A stretch of DNA of 64,000 bases. Source: Tetracladium setigerum. Taxonomy: Eukaryota > Ascomycota > Leotiomycetes > Helotiales. How positions within the stretch are numbered: the first letter of the stretch is position 1; each line of letters starts with the position of its first letter. The notes beneath the pieces were generated by a model. That model saw only the letters and a list, made by a program, of their open reading frames with translations. It was not told where the DNA came from and searched no databases. Position numbers and translations under genes: made by a program. Below, piece after piece: positions 10,826-22,174 of the stretch. The DNA lies in contig PZJY01000006.1 of assembly GCA_031472005.1 (NCBI GenBank), forward strand, positions 2,542,001 to 2,606,000, given 5' to 3'.

Positions 10826-12252
10826 AATCTTGGACCGTTTCGTTTGTACAGTACAGGACCAGTGCCCATCCATAGTTAGCAGATTCTAGGATTTAGACAA
10901 TAGAAATACAATTCCGTCATTCCTTCAATTCACAATCTTTGCCGTGTAGGTGTGCCATGTAAGTCCCTCATCTCAAGCACCTCAATTTAGTCGTTCAATT
11001 TTCTTTTAATTAAATCAATCGCGCTTGTAAATATCAGAAGTAAAAAGACGATAATACTCAGTACGACGTTTGAACACGACCGGCCTTCACCCACGTCCGA
11101 AACATCTCAAAAACTCCCCTCTAAACAGCAAGACACATTTCACATGATATCCAAAACAATTTCAAAATAAAATAAGAAAACAATGAAAAACCAAAAGTTA
11201 CCTTAATAACGTCTATCCCTGCGTACCGAGACGCCCCCTGTACCGAGACAAATCGTAGGTACTTCGAGTTCAAGCGATATAAAATCTATAAACACTCTAA
11301 AATTTCTATCTATTTTCATTTCAATTGTATTATATACCTCCACTAAACACTCCTAACCTATTAACTCTAAAAGTTATAATCGCGTCGTCGCCGCCCCTTA
11401 AATTTATAAAGAGCCTTCTTTTACATCAAAATAAGACCCTTTAATATACCAGAATACTATTAAGTTTTCATTATATTTTAATGGCATAGATCGATTGAAC
11501 ATAGATATCTAAGTGCTAATGTAATTTTAAAATATATTACTACTCTTGTAGCGGCTGGGGAGTGACCTGTTACACGACGTCGCTATAGAGGATAATACTT
11601 CCTCCAATTAAGCGATTTAGGATCCTAGTCAGCGGCGCAATGTGGTTATAGTAATATCGGTAAAATTATATAATAAAGTCTGTGGCTGCGGCGTTTGTGG
11701 CTGCGCGTACCTTGCCGGAAAATTCCCATGTGGCGGTATTCTCCGATCAAGCAAAAACCCTGTGCGCAGCTAACAAGTTCGGCTGGTCCCCTTCCTGGGG
11801 AAATGTTTCTGCGTGGCAAATTTCTGACCTTTCACTTCCGGCTTTCACTTCTTCTCTCTTTTTGCGCTCTACAGTACAGCAAAATGCAAATTAGGTATCT
11901 GCTGCGTAGCCACTCCTAAACACTCTGGACCCCTTCTACTAGAAATTTACGTTCGCATCATCGCCCTTGCGCTTGATTTATTGGAAGTCCTCATTTATGG
12001 CACAACAGTGTTCCTTCAACATAGCTCTATCGAGCTCTTATCATTCCTGATGCTTATAAAAGGGTTTTATGTGAGCTTCGTGGTCTCACTCCTATGCTGG
12101 GAAACCATCATTAGTCCTGTGGCTACTGTGGCACGCAAATTCATGTAAGGTCGCCACGTGGGTCGGTACCTCTAATCGAAACAACCCCGCTCCTCACACC
12201 TCCTCTTCCGTGGACTCACTTGAAGGACAAGGCAAAATACTACGAATACACA
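10826..12252. other. Intergenic region with AT-rich core, about 1.4 kb
   Basis: No supported gene. The first part is the 3' region of the HAD gene, the middle is the AT-rich stretch listed separately, and 11660-12170 is of ordinary composition with two overlapping ORFs of about 70 codons (11682-11919) that show no motif. It could be the remains of a mobile element, but I see no terminal repeats. Confidence 0.4.
11040..11660. repeat. AT-rich stretch, possibly a decayed repeat (RIP-like)
   Basis: Composition changes sharply to AT-rich with runs such as TTTAATATACC and TAAAATATATTAC, no ORF, and isolated GC-rich words such as CGTCGTCGCCGCC. The word TACCGAGAC occurs twice near 11225-11250. In filamentous ascomycetes such islands are often transposon copies mutated C-to-T by repeat-induced point mutation. 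No element family can be named. Confidence 0.3.
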
Positions 12253-13565
12253 ATGGCCTCGGATGGCAAACCTCTGCAGAAGTCCAAATTTGCGAGCTTC
12301 CTCACCTCGCAGAAACCCAGTGAGATCTTCGATAAAATCTGTTCGTATCTGGACGTTGCCGACATCTTGATGTTCCGGCAAGTTTGCAAGCAATATTACA
12401 AGGTTGAGAATTTACAACGGTGGTTCAATACCAATATACTACTCTACCCCTTCGTATCAGATTCTTGTATATTTCGATCTGAGCTAGGAAAGCACGACGC
12501 CTTGATCTCAGGGGTTTTCGCCCTCAATTTCTTCGAGCTTGGTTGGTCAAACGTGCCAATCCTGGACCTCTTCGTCGAAGCTGGAAGTCAAACAGACGGA
12601 TTAGTAGCCTACATCAAAGACCGCGAGGATTATGACAAGGAAGAATACCTGGAAATCACCATGGTAAGAGGCCTGTTTCTGTTGGACGACCAAGCGCATC
12701 CGTTCATTGCTAAATCTGACAGGGTGTAGCACGATTCCTCTTCAGCAATAGCAAGCGGCCAGGCAAGGCAATTCGGCTTACAGTAACACATGGTCCACCC
12801 GTTGAAACCATCCTCCGCTACTCTTACGCCACAACAAGTGTCAACTTTATAACGTGGAATAAGGCATACTCGATCTTCCCCATGCAAACTCTGATCCATC
12901 ACAAGTCCTATGCTCTGAGGGACTGGAATGATGAGTTTGGATCTCTCCTGAGAGAGCAGTTCAATCAAGGCTGGACGAATCGAGACATTATATGGCCGGA
13001 TTTAACGACGGACGCGCGGCATCGGATCAAAAACGGCCAACGTAGAGTTGGCGATCAATCTTCTTTGGTAATCCCTTTAGATACCAATAATATTCGGAAA
13101 GCATCAACACCGGATTCTGTGATTGAATTCGCTCAGTTTGAAATTTCCACGAAGCCCGAACCACTGCCAGGGTTTGGGCAAGGGTTAGGGCAAGGGTTTG
13201 GGCAAGGATTTGGGCGGGTGCGTGCGGAAAGGCATGGTTCACCTCAGATTCGAGTGCAAGAATTGATATCTCCCGCTCTGCGCCATGGATATACGTTTGC
13301 TTCCAGTTTGTGGCACAAGTTCCTGACAGAAAGACTGCAACGTTGGGTCTGGCTCGAATTGCTGAAGCTGAAGGCGGGAGAGCGCCCCGAACAGTTCGAG
13401 AATGGTATCCCTTACTATTCCGATATCTCCCTTTCATCAGACTTTCAACCGCCAGAGACTTGGGACTATGCCGATGATCAAATTCCAGCGTGGTATAAGG
13501 AATGGGAGGAGACACTGGCGGAAGAAACATATGCATTCGGCCGAAACGGAATCCCTCGTTACTGA
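12253..13565 (+). CDS. F-box protein with short Gly-Gln repeat
   Basis: Two exons, 12253-12663 and 12723-13565, 417 residues. The intron starts GTAAGA and ends CTGACAG, and joins TMVRG-side coding to GVARFLFSNS in frame. An F-box-like segment lies near the N-terminus (KPSEIFDKICSYLDVADILM, about residues 21-40, followed by FRQVCKQYY), the usual docking site for Skp1 in SCF ubiquitin ligases. The C-terminal part has no recognisable leucine-rich or WD repeats, so the target is unknown. Around residue 284 the sequence GFGQGLGQGFGQGFG is encoded by a 12-base minisatellite. Large families of such F-box proteins occur in Pezizomycotina. The start at 12253 is the first ATG in frame. No frame break seen. 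Confidence 0.75.
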
Positions 13566-15635
13566 GGTACTTAGCGAGATATACTGCTTATATGTGGCGC
13601 TTATGTGCGTGAACAGCTGAATTTCAAGATTACCATTGCACTTGCTAATTGTTCTATGAAGAAACGGTCACGTATTGCTATTGTGAGATATCGCCATTAC
13701 CATTGATCACACCAGCAAAATGATTTTGGTCTTGGGTTACCAACCATGTTCTTCTCAAGGATCATGTTAGAGTTCTCCTACATTGCCTCCCATTCGCTGC
13801 CGCTGTACCCTGCTAGGTAGTCGTATCAGTCTCTTGTATCCAGTCGTGTCTCGGTCTGCTTGTCCATCAGACGTTAGTTTGTGTAAGCTTGTGGTGGGGC
13901 TTGCCCCTCTTGACTTGACTTCCACTCCTGCTACTACGCCACACACGTGAGTAAGCCTGGGAATCATGGCTAAGTGAAAAATAGCGTTGGACGTGAACAT
14001 AGTGAATTGTATCTCGGTTAATGTATATTACTAAGCACTGAAACATGTGGACCCTCTTGTCGCACCGGCGTAACTCCCGGACTACATTCTTGTTTTCTCT
14101 GAGTGTCTTTACAAATTAGAGCTATATTATTTCGTAATAAGACTTTTCCTCAAGTGCTCCGAATTTTGAAAAGACTTTAAATGTCGCGAATAAACAGGGG
14201 GGGACAGCGCAAGCGGCGATCAGTGGCATGAATGAAACAATCAACAACATAATCAATTGCATTCTTTTTTTAATTGCTAAGTGGTCTCCTTAGCGATAAA
14301 TGATTAAAGAAATTAGAATATGAGTCATAACTTTATAGACCTGCAAGGAAAAAGGTTCTGATTCTAAAACTATAGATTCGTCTCGTGACAGGATGCGTCT
14401 GGGCACACAGGGACGGACGTTATGTTTATTTATTCTCCAAACCTCTACACTCCAGGGGTTATTTCTATCCTGCCCAGTTCCACTTCCAAAGAAGCATAAA
14501 AATTTTACCAACACCACCCACGATCCACCAGCTGACAACGACCTTCAAAAATGCAAAAGTTCATCCGATTCCACTACGCGAGCATTTGGACTAGTTTTTG
14601 AACTCTTCCAACTCGACAAATCGTCCAGATTCACTGAGTGACAACCTCACCACCGGACCATGTCTACGGTGGTGGTGCCGATATTGTGTAATTGAACTCT
14701 TATCAGTTTGATTTCAACACTCCGTAGAACGAATGGTCGTGAGGAATGAGGACGGGGTAGATTCATATTAATTTCGCTTTTCTGGACAGGTTTCCGGGAT
14801 TCTGGGTGCAGTCCCACGTCCTGAATCTTGCATATAATCCGCGATGGCTAAAAATAAATTAAAATCTTCAGCAGTCGTGTAATTCTGAACTCTTCATACT
14901 CTTCATATTCCAAATAAGTTGGCAAAAATAAAGATGCAAAGAAATTACATATTTATCGGTAGCTTTATTTATGACTTTGCCGTTGGTGAAGAAGGGTGGT
15001 TGACTTTTGCCAATCCACGCCGGCAATATTTTTGTTACTTAGTCGGGTTCGGAATCTGAGTACGAGATGGTTTTGGGGTTAGCGCTTTTTAAATAAGGAG
15101 AAAATATATTCTCTGTTTCTATATATACAAGCTTTTCATCTCTTATGACGCTTCTTCCCTTCTTTTTCTTTCCGAGGTTCATTCTCTTGCTTTATACTAG
15201 ATGTTAATAACGGTTGTTGTAATATACCGGACGATTGACACTTGGTCACTAGAGGTGACTAGTGGTGAGGGTTGAAATAGCCGTTTCGATAGTCTTTTTA
15301 TTTTGTTACAGGAGTAGGAGGGGTATATGGGTGATAGTTTGGTAGATATACTTTTGGTTGCTAAAAATGGCAAGCCAGACCTTTGGTGCGCATGGAGCTG
15401 TATCAGAGTATCAAACTAGTATTCCCAACGCTAGATAAAGCCTACGTATTCGTATCACCTCTGACTATGAATACTCTCCTAAATGCCTCTTTCAAGCCGT
15501 TACAGTCATCGCCCTCTACACATCAACAAAACATAACACCATTCCACGGCCACCGCCCACAACACCTCGTTTTCGTTTCTCCCCGCTTGATAGCGAGTAC
15601 CTATCCACCACTACCCACTCTCTCTAATCCCCAAC
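13566..15635. other. Intergenic region, about 2 kb
   Basis: No supported gene on either strand; the longest ORFs are 70-90 codons without motifs. AT-rich with several T runs. The 15383-15661 ORF has no usable initiation context or family features and overlaps the end of the convergent secreted-protein gene. Confidence 0.4.
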
Positions 15636-16172
15636 TTAACAGGTATCCCAGACCGGAATAGCCCTGATATCAACCCAAAGACCGTTATCACCAGAGATAG
15701 TATGCAGACCACCACTGCAAATGGACGTCAAGCAGCAATTTCCAATGACAGCCAGAGCATCCGCAATCCACCTATCATACACACTCGTTGTCTTGAAGAG
15801 GTACAAGTTGTTCGCGCACACTTTCACAGTCCCCCAATTCCAAGATATCCACGAACTAGAGTCCAGCCAATGCCAGTTGTAGTGATTATAGAAGCTATTC
15901 TCGATGGCCCAGAAATCGCTCGTTTGGAAGTTGCCTCCGCCATAGCATTGATCGTCGGAGCGCTTTGTGAAGGGATTGTGTGAAAGTTTACCGCTGATGG
16001 GTGCCTCGGTGGGTGCAGCTGCGATGGCGGATACTGGCGTACCTGTTGCGATAGGTGGAGGTGTGGTTGTGAGAGTAGTAGTTGTGGCGGGTATGGCTCC
16101 AGGGGCGGCAGTGGCGAAAGGGGCCATGAAAGCCAGCATAGCAATCACAACGGATTCTTTGATGAAATGCAT
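15636..16172 (-). CDS. Small secreted cysteine-containing protein with Kex2-type site
   Basis: Single exon, 178 residues from the ATG at 16172. An in-frame upstream ATG would add a charged leader, whereas starting at MHFIKESVVIAMLAFMAPFA gives a proper signal peptide ending near ATAAPG. A threonine/proline/alanine-rich segment follows, then the dibasic KR in NPFTKRSDD, a candidate Kex2 cleavage site. The mature part has six cysteines, is rich in W and N, and ends GDNGLWVDIRAIPVWDTC. The layout is that of fungal secreted effectors or defence-type proteins. I see a loose likeness to Ecp2/KP4-type arrangements, but not enough to assign a family. A TATATAAG element lies about 150 bases upstream. 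Confidence 0.72.
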   Translation of the reverse strand: MHFIKESVVIAMLAFMAPFATAAPGAIPATTTTLTTTPPPIATGTPVSAIAAAPTEAPISGKLSHNPFTKRSDDQCYGGGNFQTSDFWAIENSFYNHYNWHWLDSSSWISWNWGTVKVCANNLYLFKTTSVYDRWIADALAVIGNCCLTSICSGGLHTISGDNGLWVDIRAIPVWDTC

Positions 16173-18852
16173 TTTCTTGTGGTGATGTTGAGAAACGAAT
16201 TTGATCTTGAGGAGTGTGACGAGATCTGTCAAAGAGAAATTTTGTAGCTGGATACTGGGCTAAGGATGAGCTGCTCTCTGACTATAGAGAAGGACACCAT
16301 CTTTTGGAAGGAAATTCTTTGCTTATATACCTATTCCTTCCTCTTAGAAGGAGTATGAATTTAGTTCATTTAGTTGTTGATTTTGGCCCCCAACGGACCC
16401 CAACAATTACAATTACCAGGTTAGGAAAGTTAGACGCAATTCACAAGCTGCCATATTCAGTAGGTATACTGAGTATGGAATTATTAGACGAACTGCGTTT
16501 AACAAGGGTGGGCAAAGGCTAAGAGACGCATTTGCAAGGATCGAAATGAATTAGACTTAACCAGCGCCGGCAATTCAATTGGACATCAAATAGGGCTGAT
16601 GAAGAGCCGCCCACTTATCTAAGCTTTTTAGCCTGTCCGGTGGAAGGTCCTAGAGGCTACTGAGCATAGTGATTGCTCAATATAAATTGGTTCGTCACGC
16701 ACATAATGCTGTATGCAGCTTGGCCGGTTATATAAGCGGTTATTATGGTCAAGCTTTCTAGCATGCCAACAACTGGCAGTAAGGCGAATGCACATGTTTA
16801 GTGCTGACTGATAAATGGTAAAAGATATGCGACCTCGTTAGTTGGCATGATTTGATAGGTGAAGTAACGAGGAGGGCTTGACTTCACTTCTTGTATCCCT
16901 GTAGCTTTTTGGAATATACAGAATTGCCGATTCTGGCACACGACCATGCAAAAAGACGGTGCTTTTTCAGCGCTCACGAGATAGAATAGAAAGAACATAA
17001 AAGTAAAAATCGAACACTCAAATGATATTTGCGAAAGTAACTAATGGTAGCCAGTACCTCCAATATTGAATCAGCGTTGTTCGTTCCTATGAATGCTCTT
17101 CGGGCTGCAAATTATGCTTTCCAGGTTTTCTTCCCTTGAAATGCCATTCAACGGGAAGCGCCTGCGGTAGGAAATATAACCCGAGACTATTACCTTCTGA
17201 TTTCTGTATGGGTCAGCCAGAAGGTGGGATTGAGAAGAAGCGGATCAAGCAAATTGATAGAAGCAAGAAATTTTATGGCGTACGGACGGGATGGCTGATC
17301 AGCCTTGTGGAAGTGCAGGATGTAAGCATTGCCGCCACCTTAATTATGCAAGGGGGGTCCCAATGAAAAAGCTAGATTTGGTGTTTTTGTTGTTCTTCTG
17401 TCGGTGACATTACTCAGCTCCTGCACCTCGGCACTTCTCAACGCCTTTCTACTCATATCTCCCACATTAATGCCGTCAGCTGCATTCTGAGTTTTGGGGG
17501 CCAAAACAGATTTCTATCATACGTCCTAGACTAAGCGTCAAATGATGCTCTTGATTCAGGTACGCTCAGCTCAGATTGGAGCAGTATTTGCTCACGGTCA
17601 CAAACGTAAACGGAACGAGGAAAAGTGTTAGGAATACTGTACCAGAGCCTCACGTAGATCCTTAGTCAGACATTCGTCATCACCAGTAGTTATATATATG
17701 GAGCTTAACTCCCGTCATCTTACTATACCAGACACGAACAAACCACCACCCTGAGACCTACCGTTTCTACGCCTACTGATACGTACACGTACCGGTGAAA
17801 CCAACAAAAAGGGAAATTAGTCCTGCAAAGCGACTGATAGACGAAAGCTCCTGGACTTTCCTTCGGCCTTTTAATCACCATTTCATATGGAGTGGAAGAT
17901 TCTTCGAGAGTTCTTGAGATACGTCTTGGACAAAATAAACACAAATTCTTAGCGATATTTTGGAAGGTATTTGTGAAGGGTTATTTTGTTTGTTACTCGC
18001 TCCGTCGACCGTTTCGCCACGAGTCTGGGTAATTTCCGTTGAAACCCCGAAAAAGATGTGCTAAAAATATAAAAAATAAAGATTTGTGAAAATACAAATC
18101 ACTAAAGTTCACCAGTTATAGCACTCGCGCGTAGGTAGCTAATCTTTGACGATCCAATTCTGTGGGTTGTGTATGCGCCAGAGGCTGTCCTTGGATCGAG
18201 CATCTGCTGTGTAACGCGGGCTATGGGGGCGGATGAGGCTTGTACCCGGCGGAGTGATAGGCGATTTGATATGCTGTGCCGCTCTTGGTACAGTATGTGT
18301 AACTCGATTTGTTGCCTTGTTACCTTCTATCAGGCTCCTGGGGTTATTTTTACTTTGTGCATTCTTTCAGCTTTGTATGACTGGAATCAAAAGAGTCTTG
18401 GGTTGGTTTTTGTTGGCTTGGTTTACATACTTATTACATGCGTGGGCTACTTATTGGCTGACGATATCTATTTTGGTATTTCATATCGTGAGAGGTACTG
18501 TACAAGAGTGTTGGCGTTGTGGTGGATGATAGCCTCGTTTACGTATACATTCTGGCCATCGTCTGTGTTAAAAATGCGATGTTGGCTTGCTTGGTATGTA
18601 CCTGGTCTCGCTACTCTGTGGATATATAGTTCTCTGCATATCTATACCTCCGAGTATTATCTTCTTTCCAACAGTCTCCCTCTCGAAATCTTACTGATTT
18701 GGTTAAATGAAAATTACGTTTTTAGTTTCTGACTCTGATGGACTTTGTCCCGACTTTTTGGTACGGCAGCCTATCAATCACATTCTTCCTTCCCACAAAC
18801 CCGACTATATTCTCAATTTTAGCGGCTTAAAAGCACTGCTATTCTTGTTAAG
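16173..18852. other. Intergenic region, about 2.7 kb
   Basis: No gene I can support. The longest ORF (18169-18732) is hydrophobic, begins at GTG in the track frame and has no early ATG; T-rich DNA produces such ORFs by chance. The region before 18853 should contain the HET gene promoter. Nothing else recognised. Confidence 0.4.
16322..16329 (-). promoter_or_regulatory. TATA-like element of the secreted-protein gene
   Basis: Reads TATATAAG on the minus strand about 150 bases before the ATG at 16172, with a pyrimidine-rich leader between. Position and sequence fit a core promoter; this is inference. Confidence 0.35.
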
Positions 18853-21784
18853 ATGGCAGCTCATGCCAAACGTATCTTTCACGGAGCTTCTAACTCTACT
18901 ATGAACACATGGACAGACACAAGATCCCGGTTTACAGGAAACAAGGCACTCTGTACTGCCTGTAAACCAGTAATGACAAACTACATGTCAGATGCAATGT
19001 CTGTTACTTCAACAGATAAGAACAAGAATATCTTCTGCCTTGACCTCAAAGATATCCTGTCCCATCACGAATGGTGCCCGTTCTGCGATCTCTTATTCGA
19101 AAGCGTGTGCCGACCAGAGTACGACCTCCTGAGCGCAGAGCACATCAAAAAATATCTCCACACGAGCAAAAGTCTACAAAACACCCCAAAGTTCAAGCAA
19201 TGGGCCAAGACCCGCGGTATCTGGGAGAGGCTCACTCAAGGCGAGGATATCTGGCCGTTCGGCTATTCGCGAGATCAGGATCAAGCCGCAAAGGAAGCAG
19301 CCACAGGCGATGCCATGAAGTTGGCAGAGGCAGCCGAGGGGAGAGATCTCAAGGCTGGAATCAATGAATCTTACAATACTGGCGCAGAAAAGCTCGAAAA
19401 TGTGGAGCAAGCGGTGGTCTTTGCGACAGGGATCGCGGGACTGGCGACAAATAACCAAGATGCCGCAAAGGTCCTGCAGGGCGCACACTTGGCTGCTGCT
19501 CACCTGGCGATGTTTAGGGTCGGGAAGGCAAAGGCACTACCGTGTTTATTCATTGTGCGCGCTTACGGCACGGAGGATGCTAAGCATGGCGTATTGAGCG
19601 TGAGGGTTTTTGCGCATGGAAGAGCGCCTCGGGCACCGCTGAAGCAGATTTGCCATTTCAGTCTACGCCTTGAGCTTGAGCAGCGAAAACCAAGATTGGA
19701 AGGCGCGCAGCTGTGGTATGGGCGAACTCTGAAAGATTGCATTGATGTGCCCTTTTTCCGAAATTGTTTGAAAGCATGTCAGGAGAATCATGGAAACATT
19801 TGTCCAATTGACATATTCACCCGGCCACCAGAGTCACGGCCCATGTCAGACAATCAGGCTTTCTCCTTCCGGCTCATTGATGTGAAGAGCTGGTCGGTTT
19901 ACAAAACGTCATTTGGAAGGAGGGATGAACCTTATGTGGCTTTGAGCTATGTCTGGGGTGACTACTTGGATGGTGTGACAGGTAACAAACCTCTTCCTTC
20001 AGTTTGCGCGGCGTTGATCCATTCTTTGATGCATTCTTTTTCAGGTTCTGACAGCTTTAGGTAAAATGAACAGTGAACATCACACCAGTCTATCAGAGGA
20101 GAATGAATCCATGCTCACCCAACCTAATTATCTTCTCAGAAGAGAAAGAGGCATCTATATCCCAAAAACCATCATCGACGCTATCAAGATCTGCAAGGAA
20201 ATGGGTCAAAGATTCCTATGGGTTGACAGCCTCTGCATAATCCAAGACCGGGGTCATCAAGACCAAGTTGAGAACATCAAACGCATGGGTGAAATCTACA
20301 GTAACGCACTATTCACCATTGTTGCTGGGGATGCTCCAAATTCAGACTCGGGTATGAAAGGGATTACAAGCAAGCGCACAGTCCCTGATCAACTCATTCG
20401 CAAAATTCCAAGGGACCGCAAAGGACCTTCCGATCAACCCACTGGCAAGCTTTCGACCGATCTCCAACTGTTCCTTCCAGTCAGTATGGAGCAGAAATTC
20501 ACTGTGGATCGGTGGGAGTCCAGGGCCTGGACCTTCCAGGAAAAGATGCTGTCAAAGCGGATGCTTGTCCTTGCGGGTGGCTTTGCAGTATGGCGTTGCC
20601 GTGCTGCCATATGGAGAGAAGATGTGAATGCACTTGACGGGAACACCGAGTCTGCTTCGTTCCCATGGCTGAAAATTGAATCAGTGGCTAAATCGACAGA
20701 TCCAATGGAGAGGGCTGGACTTCGGAGAGACGAAAAGGACGAGAGTGTGCGACTGCGACGCCTACCGGCTTTCCATCAATACATCACAGTGGCAGAGGAT
20801 TTTAGTGGTAGGAAAACGACGATCGATAGCGATATACTGGACGCTTTCAAGGGAGTGGGAACTGTCTTAGAGTCTCCAGAGATATTGGGTTGTCGTTTGA
20901 GATGGGGTCTGCCAACATCGTTTATGGATTTCGCAATCTTATGGCAACCTCGAGTTCATCTTCTACGCCGAAAGAATCATCAAAAGCCCAGAGAAGCTCC
21001 AAGATACAGCCCTCCCAGCTGGTCATGGGCAGCCTGGAAAGCTGTAGATGATTCATTCGAAGGCCCCACCATTGAGTACGAGGAACCATTCTCGGTTTTC
21101 GCAGACGAGCGAGGTATTTTGAGGTGTCCTGATCCACTTGGAGAGGAGAGGATGCGTCCCAGGCACCAAACCCTCTGGGGCGTTAAAGAGGTGAATTCCA
21201 CCGCGAAGCTCACCGACCTCGGATTTCTACACCAGAGTAATATGCTGCGAAACATCCCCAGCGACTGGGACTCATTCCCACAGCCAGGCCGCTCACTTCC
21301 ACCGCCACGATTGCCAGGTTGTATAGGCTTGAGTGGGCTAAGCGATCGCCATCTCATCTTCAACACTCAGGTAGCGATCATCGATCTGCGGAAGAACTGT
21401 TTTCGGGTTAAATCACGCATTCGAGTGGGAGAGAAGGACTGCTTCCACACTTCGCTTCAGTCTGAGAAGCCCGAGGATACAGAAGACCGGGAAGTCTCTC
21501 AAGAGCACTGGATCTGGGACAGTGCGGCTTCGAAAGGGGTCGGAATGATGAAGCTGCATCTCGCTAGCGACCAGGCAACGCGGAGAGTCACGGCTATGAT
21601 TGTTTCGGAGGCGCAGTACCTGGGCGATGAGCAGCGTGTGGATGTGCTTGGATATCCGCTTTATAATGTCATGGCGATCAGAGAGAGGGCGGATGGGTTT
21701 GCCGAACGTATTGGACTAGGGAAGATGTATAAGTATGCCTGGAAGAAGACTGCGTGGACGCAGAGAGTAGTGATTTTGGAATAA
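18853..21784 (+). CDS. HET-domain protein (heterokaryon-incompatibility type)
   Basis: Two exons, 18853-19981 and 20055-21784, 952 residues. The intron starts GTAACA and ends CTGACAG; a second option, GTGACA to TTTTCAG, also keeps frame and shifts the junction by one residue. The HET domain begins YVALSYVWGD (about residue 362), continues with IPKTIIDAIKICKEMG and FLWVDSLCIIQD, and ends WESRAWTFQEKMLS, all hallmark blocks. The N-terminus carries paired cysteines (CTACKP and WCPFCDLL) typical of the zinc-like leader of many HET proteins, followed by an alanine-rich helical region. HET proteins trigger cell death on non-self recognition between strains, usually with a partner. A tryptophan-rich block (PPSWSWAAW) follows the HET domain, as is common in the family. 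It converges on the PHD gene. Confidence 0.93.
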
Positions 21785-22174
21785 TGATTTGAGTGCCCAG
21801 GTGAACAGCCTCTTTGAAGGAGACATCCTCCCCGCACGTCTGCCCCCGTCTTTCTTTTTGGAGCCATACGAGAATTGGACTTACTTTACTACCGATTTAT
21901 GTTGCACTCAGTGTAATCATCGGCCTGGAATCTGGTCAAAGGGTCCTAATGGCCATTGGTGGGAGTGTAAATGTATCCGACGGAATATGACGCTGAGCAG
22001 TCAGAAGAATGAGAGTAGTGTGGGTAGCGGGGCAAACGGGGAGGAAGCTGTTGGATCTTTGGACAGGTTATTGAGCGACCGTGGATTGAGAGGATGCATG
22101 ACCTTAACACAATACGAACAAATAAAGTCACACACTCTTTCCATACGTAACTTGAAAAACTACTGCCACCCAGC
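21785..22174 (+). other. Gap between convergent genes, with an orphan open frame
   Basis: From 21789 a plus-strand frame stays open well into the PHD gene's antisense strand. Its first third looks protein-like and includes CCTQCN and HWWECKC, a CxxC/CxC pair reminiscent of a small zinc ribbon. There is no ATG at its start and no acceptor that joins it to the HET gene in frame. It may be a remnant, a frame-broken tail, or chance. Confidence 0.25.

Noticed and set aside
11682..11919. Two overlapping ORFs of about 70 codons
   Set aside because: They share one stretch in different frames, lack motifs and may be decayed repeat DNA.
18169..18732. Hydrophobic 187-codon ORF before the HET gene
   Set aside because: It begins at GTG with no early in-frame ATG, overlaps another hydrophobic frame, and sits in T-rich DNA that yields such frames by chance.
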